Shown: one piece after another, positions 10,626 through 23,621 of the stretch
Position numbering within the stretch: the first letter of the stretch is position 1
Layout of the letters: each line of letters opens with the position of its first letter
Assembly (NCBI GenBank): GCA_032622095.1
Contig: CP136064.1
Location: 50,352,073-50,416,072, forward strand
Length of the DNA: 64,000 nucleotides
Reading direction: 5' to 3'
Source of the DNA: Siphonodentalium dalli
Lineage: Eukaryota; Mollusca; Scaphopoda; Gadilida; Siphonodentaliidae
Position numbers and translations under genes: made by a program
Notes under the pieces: generated by a model
Database searches by the model: none
What the model saw: the letters and a program-made list of their open reading frames with translations, nothing else
Told to the model about the DNA's origin: nothing

Positions 10626-13600
10626 TGCCACAACTGACAAACAGGTAGCGTGAAAGTTTTCTGTAGGTTTCGGGATTAACGATTCTCACCTTAATTACTA
10701 GTATTGCTCTGACAATCAAGTCCCAAAATGAAATATTCAAAATTAGTTCAATGAGTTGACCATTAGTAGTTTACCAGTATATTACCAGTTGTGCACAGTG
10801 ATTATTAACGCCAGCGGTGTATACTGTTGGCCAAATATTAGAAAGACGTGGGCCGATGTAGGTTTTATAAATAGATTGGGTCGCTTTAAAAGCTGCAGTG
10901 CTACCCCGAATGCGGTTATTTTGGGACGTGTTAAAGTTGTACTGCGACCCCGAGTCTGGTAAAAGCTGTAGTTGGAATGTCCAAGTTCGTGAAAGTTCTA
11001 AATATTGACTACGCCGATGATTTGAGAAGCTTTAGTGTTTTAGGATATTGTAGAAAGACTAATCTGGCCATGTCAAATTGAGCTATAGGGATGGGATATC
11101 TCGCAGGACAACAGATTTCGGGTTTTCGTGGGGTGTGTATTCGCTGGATGTCTTATAGTTGCAGTATATAACCATTATGACCGCGTTAATTGCTTTCAAC
11201 GTTTAGGTATGAACTATGGCTGGGCCATGCACTCTTGGCGGGAACACAATCCTCCGATTTTTTATCTGCATTTAGAAGCTTTCTGGTGTGGTGAATGAGA
11301 AACATGCAGTAATAAGCCATAGTTTTTTGTAATAATTTGAAGGATTAGTTGTTTTCGGCGGTGCATTCATGTAACCAATATATTTAATATTATAATTTAT
11401 ATTTATGGCTAATAATATGATCTTGGTGGCGTTACCATTTCTGATTATGGTTTTCTTGTAACAGTTTGTTTAACCCTTCTGGTAACATGTACATATATGT
11501 GTTACCTAAGTGGAAACGAAAAATAGGTTACACGGAATAGGGGCGGGCGGGTCACCAGAAACACAGGGTTTTTTTTATTTTGGCCTATAAAGGTAAAATA
11601 TTAAACAAATTGTGATTTGAACTCTGTGCACCTTGTTGGCATGTTCAGAATGTCAGAAGTTTGAATCTTTAATTAGTAATTTTATGGGAGCACCAAGACA
11701 ACTGGGGCTGCATTCAGCCTTGGAATTTTGAAGGTGAAACATGGCTTCAGGTACTTTTCAAGATTTAGAATAGATTTCATATGGTACATTCTAGAGCCCA
11801 TTCTAGAGCCGTCCGAGTGCCACAACTCAAGGACTATAGAGTTCCATTTGAAGCCTGATGAACGTGTCTCATGATCAAGTAATGACAGAACTTAAAATTA
11901 TTATAGTTGTGTAATCATTGACCAACACAATATACAGGTAGTTCGATTATCAACATTCAATAATAAGTACCAGTAGCAAAGGCTAAATTGCTGGTAATTA
12001 AGCTTTAATAAGTATTATACAGTAATGATACTTAGTAGTAATTAGATGTAATCAATTGCCAAGAGAAAACCATACATGTGGATGTACTTACATGTTCACA
12101 GGTAAGCTATTCAAACATGGAATACGTTACTACCACAATACATACATCCCACATCAATACTCCTCTCATTAATTAGCTCATCAGTGAATGTAACATGGCC
12201 CGGGAATTGTATCAATCGGTGTGAATCTTTGCCAAGAATTATTTACTGGGCTGTGAGGTAAAAACATAAGCATACCTCGCGAGCATCTGTAATCACACCT
12301 CGCTTCACAGAAATCCTCGTCAATATGGAATGTTTGTTTTGTTGATTAGATAATCGCTGCTAGCTAATGCTGTCGTAATTCCATTATCACAAAACAGTGG
12401 TGCAGTGAATTCCTGCAAATACAAAGGAAAGGATCAAATGAGGGGGCTATGAAAAGTGGGGTGGGGGGGGGGGGGGGGGGGGTCAAACTGGTACATGTAA
12501 ATTCACGTAAATTTAGATGTTTAAAATATGCTCTGAAAACATTATGTTTCATACATCTAATGGTACAAGTTTCACCAATCAATCAATCACACTTCTGATA
12601 TGGTAAACATGGACTTTTGACACTTTTATAAACATTTACATTATACATTTCCGATTTCGATATAATTACTCTTAAATTATTGAAAGACATACATGTAGAT
12701 GCATTCACTGAAAGTGGCAATTCAAATAGATGATATCTAGATTTAAATGTACATCTAGTTCATGCATTTATAAGCCCCATATATATTGAGATAAAAGTTC
12801 AAACTGTAGTTGGTCAATACCTGAATGCGGTACTCATATGCATGTATTTTCGACTACTCAACTCAAATGGCACCTGTATTCACACACTGAAATATGAGTA
12901 GACGCCTTGCGGTTCCAAGACAACAGAGTTTAATATGCAGGACATATTAATGTTTGGTGCATTGAGACCAATTACGGTTTTCTTGCCAAGCATTCTTTCC
13001 TTGATATAAGTATTATAAAGGTAAATGTAGCGTTTGATTGACTTTGTAAGTTCCATTCCCCTGAAAGTATGTAGGAAACCCATATAGAGTAGAGCAAAAT
13101 AATTTAATGTCCACACTATAAGGAGTAATGTTAATATGTGAACGCTTCTTTTAACATGCCATGATAACAAAATGAACAGACTGTGTTCACAGTTGCTCAC
13201 CGGATGTTTACAATGTTAACATAAGTGTTAATGTTGAACACATTGATGTACATGTATACATTAGTGTTCATTTCAATCACATGTGTTGCATTAAACACTG
13301 GTGTCCAGAGTTGGTGTGTACAAATTAGTTTCGCACCCATTTTGTCCTTTTCTTGCAGACAGTTGGTTAGTGAAACATTTATTTGGTAATTAACTTCAAG
13401 CTATAGTATTTAAATTCAAATATTCTCGAAGTCAAGTTGAATTAAAAGTAACATAAGTGGGGAATTAGTTATTTTTAACTGTGTAATAATAAAAAAATAT
13501 TTCCGAAATATTTTCAAAACATATAAGCGAACATTTTCTTACAAGTCAAAATATGAGAAGGGCATGATATTGTTTGAACATCGGTGTTCAAATCAGTGTT

Positions 13601-14743
13601 CGAAAATTTAACATTGCCGTTAAGGATGCGTGATACATACCAGTATGGCTAGCATGTCACATGACTTTAGATGCAGAAAGGAATTGATTGCGGACATGTT
13701 TTGCAAAAATATTATTACTATTAAAGCTCGGAGATGGTGGAATTCAACAATCTGGTTAAATATGAGTTTCTCTATCTTTTACATGTATATTTATAATATT
13801 GAACATAACTAATGGATTAAATGTTTAATCGGTAAACAAAATCAGTGGAAGTGAAGGATGGCCGCTATGAATGAGCATTGGATTGAAATACCAAAAGAAT
13901 GAGGAGGACGCTCTCTACAAGAAATATCAACGAAAACAAAGACTCTGAGAGTTGCTGAGCTAACAAAGCTTGAGACAATGTCAGATTTATCCAAAATGTG
14001 ATTCTTACAAACTCAATAGAAAAACAAGTAAGAAGGCCTCGCCTGGACACTTCACACAATACAAGCACCTGGGTACACAACATTTCAAACACGATGGAAA
14101 GATATCATACAATTTCTTGGAAGTGTCGCTGTCAACTCACAAACCAAGCAACTACATGTAGTTATTGAAACTGGCCATAGTATAATTCGTTGACTGGGCT
14201 CTAGTCATAGCCCCAAATTTGACTCATTTAAAGAAAAAAGAACAAGGGGCTGAACATTTCACTCCAACACCAAATTTCTCAAATAAAAAAATTTCTATTT
14301 CGACCAATCAGAAATGTTTTCACTAAGTTTTGATATACATATACACAGTGAGTGATTCAAAGAGACATATTTTGTGTGAATGAATCCAATTTCAAAAGAT
14401 TTGATAAACTATTCAAGTAATGGCCTGACCTTATTGCTGTAATAGGCAAGAACTATGCTAAAACATATCCATCACCGATCCTGCAGAATAGAATAATTCA
14501 CGGTCACAAGAACCAGCTACAGTAACTGTCTACTGACACAGACATCTTGAGACATTCACCATGAATCATGTGTGAAGAAAATACACATGCCAGAATGCAG
14601 CAGATGTTAGGTAGTACTGTGCCTAATGTCTTTATTGTAATGAGGAAGATAAGCAAACAGTGTAATTGATCACATGGAGAAGTTAGACCAAGGCCACAAA
14701 GGGGGGTGAGGAATAAAGTGAATGAGATTATGAGAATTACATG
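10626..14743. other. Long stretch with no recognisable gene
   Basis: Unassigned. The block 10590-10780 (rich in gttcgcctgg/cccaaaatga text) is related in inverse orientation to 35900-36130. At 11520-11588 there is an inward-facing terminus of the AGGCC-A(n) family (gtcaccagaaacacaggg then T-run then ggcct). A poly-G tract of ~20 occurs at 12461-12482. The slightly GC-richer block 10800-11300 showed no protein match I recognise. A noncoding exon of the CLIP1-like gene could be hidden here. Confidence 0.4.
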
Positions 14744-14745
14744 TA

Positions 14746-14918
14746 CAGTAATGCCCTAAATAATTGACTCCTTAACCACAGCAGAATTATGGGTAATTTT
14801 TCAGGATTTAGTCGGAAATATGGCTTGTTGCCATTCATCGGAAAGCTCTCACCTAAATCCTTAAAAATTACACATAAATCTGCTGTGGTTGAGGAGTTAA
14901 TTATTTAGGGCATTACTC
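14746..14918. mobile_element. Palindromic TA-target MITE, copy T2 (diverged)
   Basis: The same family as 6517-6665 and 49728-49940: starts CAGTAATGCCCTAAATAATT, ends with the inverted partner, flanked by TA (14744-14745 and 14919-14920). Contains the longer centre with gccattcatcggaaagctct, but the second arm has decayed. Confidence 0.75.
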
Positions 14919-15314
14919 TACTATAGGATTAAAATTTATTTACATTAAGGGGTTTCCATGCCTGAGCTTTTCAGGAGGTGGAAAGTTTAGATGGAACTAC
15001 CAGTACCGGTACTTAATTGTTAAGCTAGTACACCAGATGAAGGAATCTATGCTAAATGTACCTGCAGATGAAGACCACATCAAGCACATTACATGTATAT
15101 AACAACTAGGGGATTAGTAAATTATTATCGACTCATTTAAAATAATTATTAGTCACCTGAGGTAAAAACACCCTTTTCATGACACTCTCCAGATAAAGTT
15201 GCAATCTATCTTTAAAACTGATAATAAATGCTCCTTATTGCTAATTATTAGTGCCTCTTTAAGTCATTTGAGGACAACAGCACCTAACCTGTGACAATCC
15301 CCTGTTTAATGTTA

Positions 15315-15826
15315 CAGCTACATGTATGCTATAATTAATTGACCCCTTTAACGAGGTTGTAGGCCGGTAATGACAAGGTCATACCACAGTCATGTGATAC
15401 CACAGCGAATGCTAAGTCCTTGACATGTGGTATCAGCCAGAAATCTTATCCCATTAGTAGGTATTTTTAAACTGTGATAACCAAGTAAATTACTGTCATG
15501 TTAATTTTTTTGTTTTTGCGACTTCAAAAACAGCAAGTTCAATCTACCGTATAAATTTGGAACATGTGAGCGTTCAACTTCAGGCACGATTTTCAATCAC
15601 AAAGTTTTCAATTGATCTTTATTTTCAAGTTAAATAAACACAAAACAAAACAAAAATTGTTTACAGTTTATTCAACATATATGTACGAAGTTGGTCACTG
15701 ACCGACATTTGTGATTGTATCATCAATGCAGCATCGCCATCATGCCATGTCAAAAATAAACAAATTGTCTGGAGTGGTTACAATGTCAACCTCGTTACGG
15801 AGGTTCGATTAATTAGAGCATAGCTG
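15315..15826. mobile_element. TA-target TIR element at the duplication boundary
   Basis: Left end CAGCTACATGTATGCTATAA and right end ATTAGAGCATAGCTG are inverted relatives, flanked by TA. Inner blocks ttaacgaggttgta and caacctcgttacggagg are also inverted. The left edge of the 9.8-kb duplication (15431) falls inside it, so the second duplicate carries only its right part (to about 25679). Confidence 0.6.
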
Positions 15827-16216
15827 TACATCTGTGCACCAATTTCCCCACATATATCTTCTGAGCCGATAATAAACACACTTTATTAATCATGGAATTT
15901 ATCAGTCCCCTTTTAAGTCATCTGAGGTCAAAGGCACCTATCCCATGACATTCCCCTGGCCCCCTGACCAGTGTGTACCAATTTTCCTACATACATGTAT
16001 ATTCTAAGCTGATATGGAACTCTATTTATTGCTCATATACATGTATGCCCCTTTTAGTCGTCTGAGGTAAAAAATGATGGGTGACAACATGACATGCAGG
16101 AAAATATTGTCACCGCTGATAATGATATAACAATATAAAGAAAGCCGGCAAACAGTGTGCGGAGTTTGTCTGTAATTTGGCTTTGGTGTTTTTGTTTATG
16201 ACGGACGCCGCATTAA

Positions 16217-16608
16217 CCCTTTACCCAACAGAAGGGCCCTGTGCCAATGCATTCTCTTATATATGCGAGTCGACCATAGGTCGCCTCGCATATATAAGAG
16301 AATGCATTGGCTTAACACATTAAAAATTATAAAATTGTTAAAGAATGTAAGAAAAAATGGTAAAAAGTGTTAAAAAAAGATTTTTTTTAGGCCAATGCAT
16401 TCTCTTATATATGCGAGGCGACCTATGGTCGACTCGCATATATAAGAGAATGCATTGGCACAGGGCATAACTGTAACTATCACAATGTGGTCAAGGAGCC
16501 GGTTCCAATGATATCCATATGTGTATGGTTCTATTGAGACAGACCGAAGATATTTTAGGCTGTTGAAGCTTTATTTGGCCGGTTTTGGCCGGTTTGTTGG
16601 GTAAAGGG
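16217..16608. mobile_element. piggyBac-like double-hairpin MITE, P1
   Basis: A 392-bp element between TTAA at 16213-16216 and 16609-16612. Ends CCCTTTACCCAACA and TGTTGGGTAAAGGG are exact inverted repeats. Two copies of a 69-bp hairpin (16243-16311 and 16391-16459, each GCCAATGCATTCTC...GAGAATGCATTGGC) are separated by an AT-rich spacer, followed by ~150 bp of unique text. Non-coding. Confidence 0.92.
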
Positions 16609-16659
16609 TTAAACCACATTCATCTTCAGAGAAGCTAACGCATATATCAGTAAATATAT

Positions 16660-17570
16660 TGCCTTGATAACCTTTGGGAAACGCGTAATATCTCAGATCA
16701 TCTTGTACCGATTGCATGTCATATTCTAAGATATGCCACAGTAAAAATTGTGGTGCAATCGGACATTAGGGTGGTATATTTTTAAACGTGCCAAAATCGT
16801 CAGAGAGTTACAAACAGATAAAAATGTCAAAAAAATTACTTTAATCATAGTTTTAGAAAGGGAAATTTTGGGAATAGCATTCTCGGGAAGTATACTAATT
16901 GAGTGGAAATGAATAACTGCCATAAAAAGTACATGATTTAATTGAGTTCAATACTGCACACACCTAACGTATTAATGTTGAGATTTTTAAAGCAGTATTG
17001 AACTCAATTAACCCTTTACCCAACAAACCGGCCAAAACCGGCCAAATAAAGCTTCAACAGCCTAAAATATCTTCGGTCAGGCTCAATAGAACCATACAAA
17101 TATGGATATCATTGGAACCGGCTCCTTGACCACATTGTGATAGTTACAGTTATGCCCTGTGCCAATGCATTATCTTATATATGCGAGTCGACCATAGGTC
17201 GCCTCGCATATATAAGAGAATGCATTTGCCTAAAAAAAATCTTTTTTTACCATTTTTTCTTACATTCTTTAACAATTTTATAATTTTTAATGTGTTAAGC
17301 CAATGCATTCTCTTATATATGCGAGGCGACCTATGGTCGACTCGCATATATAAGAGAATGCATTGGCACAGGGCCCTTCTGTTGGGTAAAGGGTTAAATT
17401 GTCATTCAAGCCTTTTACTATTTCAGATCATGTACTTATTATGGAAGTTATTCATTTCCACTCAATTCGTATACATGTACTTGCTGAGAACGCTCTTCCC
17501 GAAATTTCCATTCTAAAACTATGATTAAAGTCATCTTTTTGACAGTTTTAATGTGATATAATATGCTTGA
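16660..17570. repeat. Inverted repeat interrupted by a MITE
   Basis: The arm at about 16780-16945 (tcatagttttagaaagggaa ... gagtggaaatgaataac) recurs in inverse orientation at about 17411-17550. MITE P2 and further text lie between the arms. This looks like an older foldback or TIR element that later received the TTAA element. The equivalent structure is present in copy 2. Confidence 0.65.
17012..17393. mobile_element. piggyBac-like double-hairpin MITE, P2
   Basis: A 382-bp element between TTAA at 17008-17011 and 17394-17397, inverted relative to P1. It has the same ends and the same two hairpin modules, one with a single change (gcattatctt instead of gcattctctt). Confidence 0.92.
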
Positions 17571-19322
17571 TGTCGTCTTCAGATACATGTAGTATGCAGG
17601 TACATGTATATTCCTTCATGTGGTGTAAAAGCTTAACAATTAAGTAGTTTTCTGTGTACATGTACATATACATGTAGGTCCATTTAAACTTTCTATCTCC
17701 TGACATCTTCTAGCTCAGGCGTGGAATCCTTTAAGGCTTAAAACAGGTTCAAGCATGTGTTCTACAGACAGTGTCTATAAAGTAATAAAATGGAAATTCA
17801 TACACAAGAGAGCAATTTCATATTGATTGTAGTCCACCAGATCACCACACCAGATGATAATTAGAATGATCAATGATTGCCTATGATTTTCTTTAAAGGG
17901 ACCCAAGGCACTCGCAGTGGGTAAATGTGCTAAAATTATAAAAGTCTCATAACATCACCACCAAGAAAAGCATGGAGAAATAGATAAACTTTGTTCTTAT
18001 ATCGATTATTATAATTATCTAGGAACAAAATTTCCCATGTTGAAATCATTGTTATGAAAATAACAAAAATAACAAAATAACAAATCATGTAGAAAGATCA
18101 AATATTTTAGTCTGAATATTATTTTCAGTATATTTTTCAATGTTCCGACATTTTCCAATGTTTACCATCAAGTTTTGCTTTATTGGACTAATTGAACTTT
18201 GATTAGCAATTCCACTGTAAGTTGTAACTGAAATGTGTGCACAATAATGGTTTTGACATGCAAAATCAGAACAAAGTCAATCTATGTTTACATGTACATG
18301 TACTTGTTGATGATACATGTACATGTATTTGTTTCACAGACATTTATAAAATTTACATGAACCCACTTGGAAGGCCTTCAGTCCATTTTAATCTTTATCG
18401 ATATAATTGTAAGTCGAGGGCACTTCATACTAAGGTCCGCGCTGGCCCAAAATTTTATTTTGCCAAAATGAATTATTTTTGCCATATTCTCCTACAATTT
18501 GCCAAAAATGGGCCAAAATTAATGAGTTTATTGGAAAATTATTCTTATTAGTTGACAAAGTCTAAATTGCAATGACTTCTGATGCGTTTTAGATAAGGCC
18601 AAAAAAAACATTAATGGTTTGGTTCAGGTTACCGGTACGTACATGTACCAAAAAATAATAGGGTCGGTAGGTAGGATTTTTTATTTTTTTTAATATACCG
18701 GTATATTTAATTCTGTACTCCATAGATTTCGACTAGACTATACATGTAGTAGATGTTTAGGGTATGTCTCACATATATTTTAACATTTACAACAGTAGCA
18801 GGAGTCAATAACACAATGTGTCTGATACAGCACATTGATATATTTATACTACAATGCCTGCTGAAAAGAGGACCTCCCAAAAGTCCAATTCAGGTCAATT
18901 GAGCAGGAAATTCTGATTCAAAAGAACACATGCAGAAGACCCAGGAAAATGAACTTGAAAACAAGTTACTGTACATGTAGATGATTTCAATCAGTGGTTC
19001 CAACATCTTAGTGTCAACAACTTCAATCATTCCAGGAACTACATGTACCATCAATAATAAAATTTATTTGTTGAATAAAACATAGAAATGCCATCAAAAT
19101 GTTTACAACAAAGCGGTATACGGTCGCTAATCCTCAACTCACAAGATTTCGGTGTTAAATGGGTCACAGCGAATTATTTGCTTTTCGCTTAATATTTACG
19201 TGCTGTATATAAACAAATCCTCGGCTCACACAAAGTGTGTTTTGTGGATAATATCGCTTCATACTACTAATAGTATCATTATACTATACTATTAGTATAG
19301 TTTTGAGGAAATGTTTTGGTAA
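17571..19322. other. Unassigned AT-rich DNA in duplication copy 1
   Basis: Rich in ACATGTA words (18286-18330), with a relative of the AGGCC-A(n) terminus near 18597-18690 (aaggccaaaaaaaacatt ... gggtcggtaggtagg). The 104-codon open frame at 18237-18551 is kept in copy 2 only because the DNA is duplicated, and it resembles no family I know. Confidence 0.45.
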
Positions 19323-20271
19323 GGCCAAAAAAAAAAAACATCTGTGTTTCTGGTTACCCGACCGACCTGCCGAAATTGGGCCGACCTGGACTTTTTTTTT
19401 CAAACTTCAACCAAAAATTAAAAAAATTTAAATTTTTGTTTTTGTTTTTTAATGCATGTAATTGGCATGTAAACACATCTATATCGCTAAATATATACTA
19501 TATACTATGTTTACATTAAGCAACAATAACTTTAGATGGAATTTTCAAAAACAATTTACTTAAAATACATGTCCATTTGTGGTTGTGCAGATGAATCCAC
19601 ATTCAACACCAATAAATTTGAAGTCTTTAAAACCTGCATGTGGTAATATTGTTTGTTCAACTGATACTCCCATATCTTATGGGAAGAAGTCTTATTTGTT
19701 AGAGAGCAATATACATGTAGAAGACTTTCTATATCAGAATTTAGAGTTCCTCTTCCCAGTCAATCAAGGATTCATAGTGTTCATGCATAGTTACTAGTAC
19801 TGTATGTATACAGACAGTATAAAGCTGACTGCATGTCTACCATATCAAACACCCTTCTGGGATGGGCACTAAACAAGACAGTCAAAGACTGTGGGGTCAC
19901 TCACCAGACTGCAAAGACTGATAAGACTGGGACTTTGGAGACCACAACAGTCAGAACTTTTCATAATCACTTTAAAAGAAGTAGATCTAAACAGGATATG
20001 TGGCTAGAGAGGCTTCATGAATGTAGATCAGTGAATATCAAATTACCAAATCTACAAAATCTACCTTGAAATTACCAAATCTAACTTGAAATTACCAACT
20101 GTACACTAGTGATCACCCCCTCCTCCAGCTCAAGAAGTCCCCTCTCGCCCTGGTCCCAGACTCCCAAGTCTTAGATTGAAATTTCACAACCGACATCTCA
20201 AACTTTCTCAATTGTTGGAAATTTTCAATCTCAATAGCGCTTTATATAAAACCATTTAGACATGTTTAAAG

Positions 20272-21369
20272 TAGAGATGGGCGGTTGTGAAATTTTGCCT
20301 CGGTTTCGGTTTCGGTTGTGGAAAAAGAGTTGAGTCTCGGTTTCGGTTTTTATTAATAAAAATTACTAATGTGAACAAAATCTAATTATGCTTCATCATA
20401 TTACAAAGAAAACACACCAATTGTATCACCATAACTTGTGAGGTACATGTCCTTTTATAATATTAAATTATGTATCATATTGTTACTATTACATGTATAT
20501 TGTTAATGTCCATGTCGAGTGGCAGTGCTAGAATGCAAGTGAGTCTGTGTATTGTGTATGACTGCAATTCAGCATCATATGATCATAAGTGTGAAATAAT
20601 ATAATGATCATTTATATTGGCATAAAACTAATGTGTGTGACTAGATATATGTGTATAGTTATGATTTGAAAAATAAAATTGGAAATAAACAACAAAATGA
20701 AAATAAAACATGACTAGAATCTCTCAATCACATTATCTGGCTATATGCCTATTACCATATTTAGGGAACATAATATTGTACACACTATACAGTATACATG
20801 CATCCAATACAAGTCACCTGAATGAGTGCTATTTCTCAACAGTTTACCGACAAACGGTATAATTCATTCCGGCTCCGATTCCGGCATAACATTTTTAATC
20901 AACGGCGCACAAATATATTTGACGATTTAACATCCAAACAGTGATAAAAACTGATAGGGAATGCGGGTAACAATCATTGATACCTTTTGATATCGTATCC
21001 TCGTTATCAAATTCACCTTTCAGAGTATTTGTACGGCCTTAATGATTAAAATAACATGAGAAATAAACTGACTTGTGTTGTGTTTACTACGGCGAAAATA
21101 GGTGTACATGGAAGCAACGTAATTAATTCGTCGCGCGATTTCACCATGCGAACTCCTTTCAGCATATATTACAGGCGGCACACTTAGATTTCTTATCTTT
21201 CTTTGAAAAATATTTCCACACAGGACTCGTTTGTTCGTCGTGTTCTGCCATGATTACGGAAGTTGTGACAACCGAAACTACGGGTTTTCCCAACTTACCA
21301 CGGTTGTCATTTCCGGTTTTTCCAGACAACCGAAACCGAACTGATTCCACGGTTAACCGCCCATCTCTA
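20272..21369 (-). mobile_element. hAT element with BED-finger remnant, private to copy 1
   Basis: A 1,098-bp element flanked by the exact 8-bp repeat gtttaaag (20264-20271 and 21370-21377). Ends are TAGAGATGGGCGGTT and AACCGCCCATCTCTA. Copy 2 of the segmental duplication has the empty site (a single gtttaaag near 30807). A minus-strand frame (21350-21159) contains SPVWKYFSKKDKKSKCAACN, the W-YF-(x)-C-x2-C start of a BED zinc finger typical of hAT transposase N-termini. The frame stops right after the second cysteine, so the transposase is lost and this copy is defective. Confidence 0.9.
21159..21350 (-). pseudogene. hAT transposase N-terminal (BED finger) fragment
   Basis: A 63-codon frame within the hAT at 20272-21369. 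The likely internal start is at MAEHDEQTSPVW, followed by the BED-finger pattern VWKYF and CAAC. Histidines of the finger and the whole catalytic domain are missing because the internal part of the element is deleted. BED fingers bind the transposon ends. This fragment alone would not be active. Confidence 0.7.
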
Positions 21370-21399
21370 GTTTAAAGCCCAATTATCCATGGACCCAAA

Positions 21400-22690
21400 A
21401 ACACTATATGTATGTCAGATTAATCAGTCAGGTAGTTCCAAGGTAGACGTTTTAATGAATTTTGTATTTTAATGATTTTTTAGACACAAAAGTCTTAAGT
21501 CCCCATAGTCCCGTCTTAATGGGTTGACCTCATGTTAACAGATCTGAATCTCAGTCACTAAAGGATCCTCCATACTATATGGTCCAACCTCTCTTGAGAG
21601 GACATTATAAGTATTACTATAGAGACATACAGTAATGTCCCTGGTCCCACCCTATTTAACCTGGTGACCCCATCTGCATAAATTTGAATCCCAGACACCA
21701 AAGAACCCTTCATACTAAATATCAGTAAAATAAACCTGACAGTCCGTGTAAAGGAAGCATATTAAGAGGAAAACTGTCCTTTGCTTGGCCCCTATTTGAC
21801 CAGGATGACCCCATTTGAACAAATCTGAACTACAGTCACCAAAGGACCCTTCATACCAAACATGAACCAATTCAACCTGATGGTACACGAGAAGTCGTTT
21901 TTAAGAATTACTATGGAGGGCAAGAGTTATGGCCCTGGCTTCACAACCATTTGACAGTGACCTCATTTGAACAAATCTGAATGTGAGTCACCTAGGGAAC
22001 ATCCACACCAAATATGAACCCATTCAGTCTTATGACCTAGAGAAGATGTTCAAAGAATTGTTGACAGATGGATGAACAGGTGACAGATGAGAAGTGATGA
22101 CTATAGCTTCTTCTCATAATATGTGATATGTCTAAAAAAAATCAAAGGTCAAAATGCAAAAATGTTATTATTTTTTTAGAGTTATGTCCCTGGCTCTGCC
22201 CCTATTTGACCCAGTGACCCCATTTTACCAAATCTGAACCCCAGTCACCCAAGGTCTCTCTGTACCAAATATAAGCTAAATCGGCCAAATATTGTTTTAG
22301 AAGAAGTCATTGTAAGAATTACTATGAGTTATGGCCCTGGTTTCTCAACTAATTGACCGGGTGACCTCATTTGAACAAATCTGAACACGAGTCACCCAAG
22401 GACCCTCCATACCAAATATTAGCTAAATCGGCCCAATGGTTCTGAAAAAGAAGTCGTTGTAAGAATTACTATGGAGGAATAGAGTTATGGCCCTGGCTTC
22501 GCAACTATTTGACCCAGTGACCTCATTTGAACAAATCTGAATGAGAGTCACCTAGGGAACATCCACACCAAATATGAATTCGGTCTTCCGGTTTCAGAGG
22601 AGAAGATGTTCAAAGAATTGTTGACGGACGGATGGACGGACGGACGCTAAGATGGACGGATGGACGGACGAGGAGTGATGACTATAGCTC
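21400..22690. repeat. Degenerate ~180-bp tandem units (copy 1)
   Basis: Repeating phrases such as gttatggccctgg, gacctcatttgaacaaatct and cataccaaatat return every ~150-190 bp. The array ends in GGAC/GGATGGAC microsatellite and the phrase acttcgtctcaggtgagcta. Equivalent units are in copy 2 at about 30930-32500. Likely the body of an old non-autonomous element; no protein. Confidence 0.7.
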
Positions 22691-23621
22691 CACAGGTGAC
22701 TTCGTCTCAGGTGAGCTAAAAAGCACATGAAATTATCTACTGGTTTGGTTGGGTGTATAAACCTTACAAGCATGCATATGCCAGTGTGTATAAGGAACTT
22801 CAAAGTAGGGGGCAATTTGAATGCTGAGGTGTGGTATCTCAGTCAAGGTGTGGCCTGTGGTACCATTTTCAGTGTGGTGTGGGACTTTATATTTCAATGC
22901 AATTGAGGGGTGTCTGAGGAATATTTACACCCTGCGCAATGTGTCTGAGGCGCATGTGAGATATCCTGACAGTGGAGGTGTGTCTTAGGTCCTGAGGCGT
23001 ATGACCAAATATTTAAGTGAGGTTTGAATTAATAACATACAAGTTATGTTATTATAAAGTCATAGAAAAGCTCTATTATGGTGTTCGTCTTTGCCTCTTT
23101 GGCCTGTTGATATGTCCATATTGTGCTCTGAGGAAGATGTGCCACCACAAGCTAAACTGAGAGAATAATTACAATAGAGCTGCATACATGTAGTTGAGTG
23201 CCTGGGAGGCATTTGTTTGTCCACATTGACAATACTTATCATATTATTGTGCTACATTAACAGTTACTTGCAATATACATGGACAGCCTTAACACAAGTA
23301 TAAAGAGTAAGCATTAATGTACTTCTTAACTGTTCGGGGAAAAAATAAAAAAATATTACCAAAAAAAAAAAAAAACCCTACCTACCTACCTGGAATTTTT
23401 TGGCTCCGTAATAGGAAACAAATAATTATTTTTTTTTTGGGCCTAACTGTTATTTCTATATTATAACCTATAATGAAGTTTAGAGAGGGGGCAATATTAT
23501 ATAATTGTATAGACGCAACACGTTTATTCCCTAAATCCAAGATGTTGGTATCCTTCCCCCTTAAACTGGGGATCAATATCAATACACCAAAGCACAACCA
23601 AATCCGTTGATCCATGCTTAA

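Larger units (their letters stand above)
19323..23443. mobile_element. AGGCC-A(n) TIR element, copy I, with nested insertions
   Basis: Left end aggccaaaaaaaaaaaacat with ctgtgtttctggttacccg. Right end runs ttggctccgtaataggaaac to a T-run and gggcct, an imperfect inverted partner. The same ends bracket 29235-33181 and a much shorter 50701-51937. Relative to the short copy, ~2.85 kb is extra between gatgggcactaaa and aaaagcacatgaaatt. That part includes the hAT below and a field of degenerate ~180-bp units (21400-22680). Superfamily unknown, no transposase recognised. Confidence 0.55.

Noticed and set aside
16213-16612. TTAA-bounded elements considered as solo LTRs
   Set aside because: Ends are inverted CCC...GGG repeats with TTAA target sites, and no TG...CA ends, primer site or polypurine tract are seen.
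17150-17347. Short frames repeating MRVDHRSPRIYKRMHW in many places
   Set aside because: They are translations of the 69-bp hairpin module in TTAA and other MITEs, on both strands, and do not represent a peptide gene family.
19833-20069. 78-codon frame present in both 9.8-kb copies (MSTISNTLLGWALNKTV...)
   Set aside because: Retention is explained by the recent duplication. The inverted related copy at 54480-54695 does not keep an open frame, and no family is recognised.
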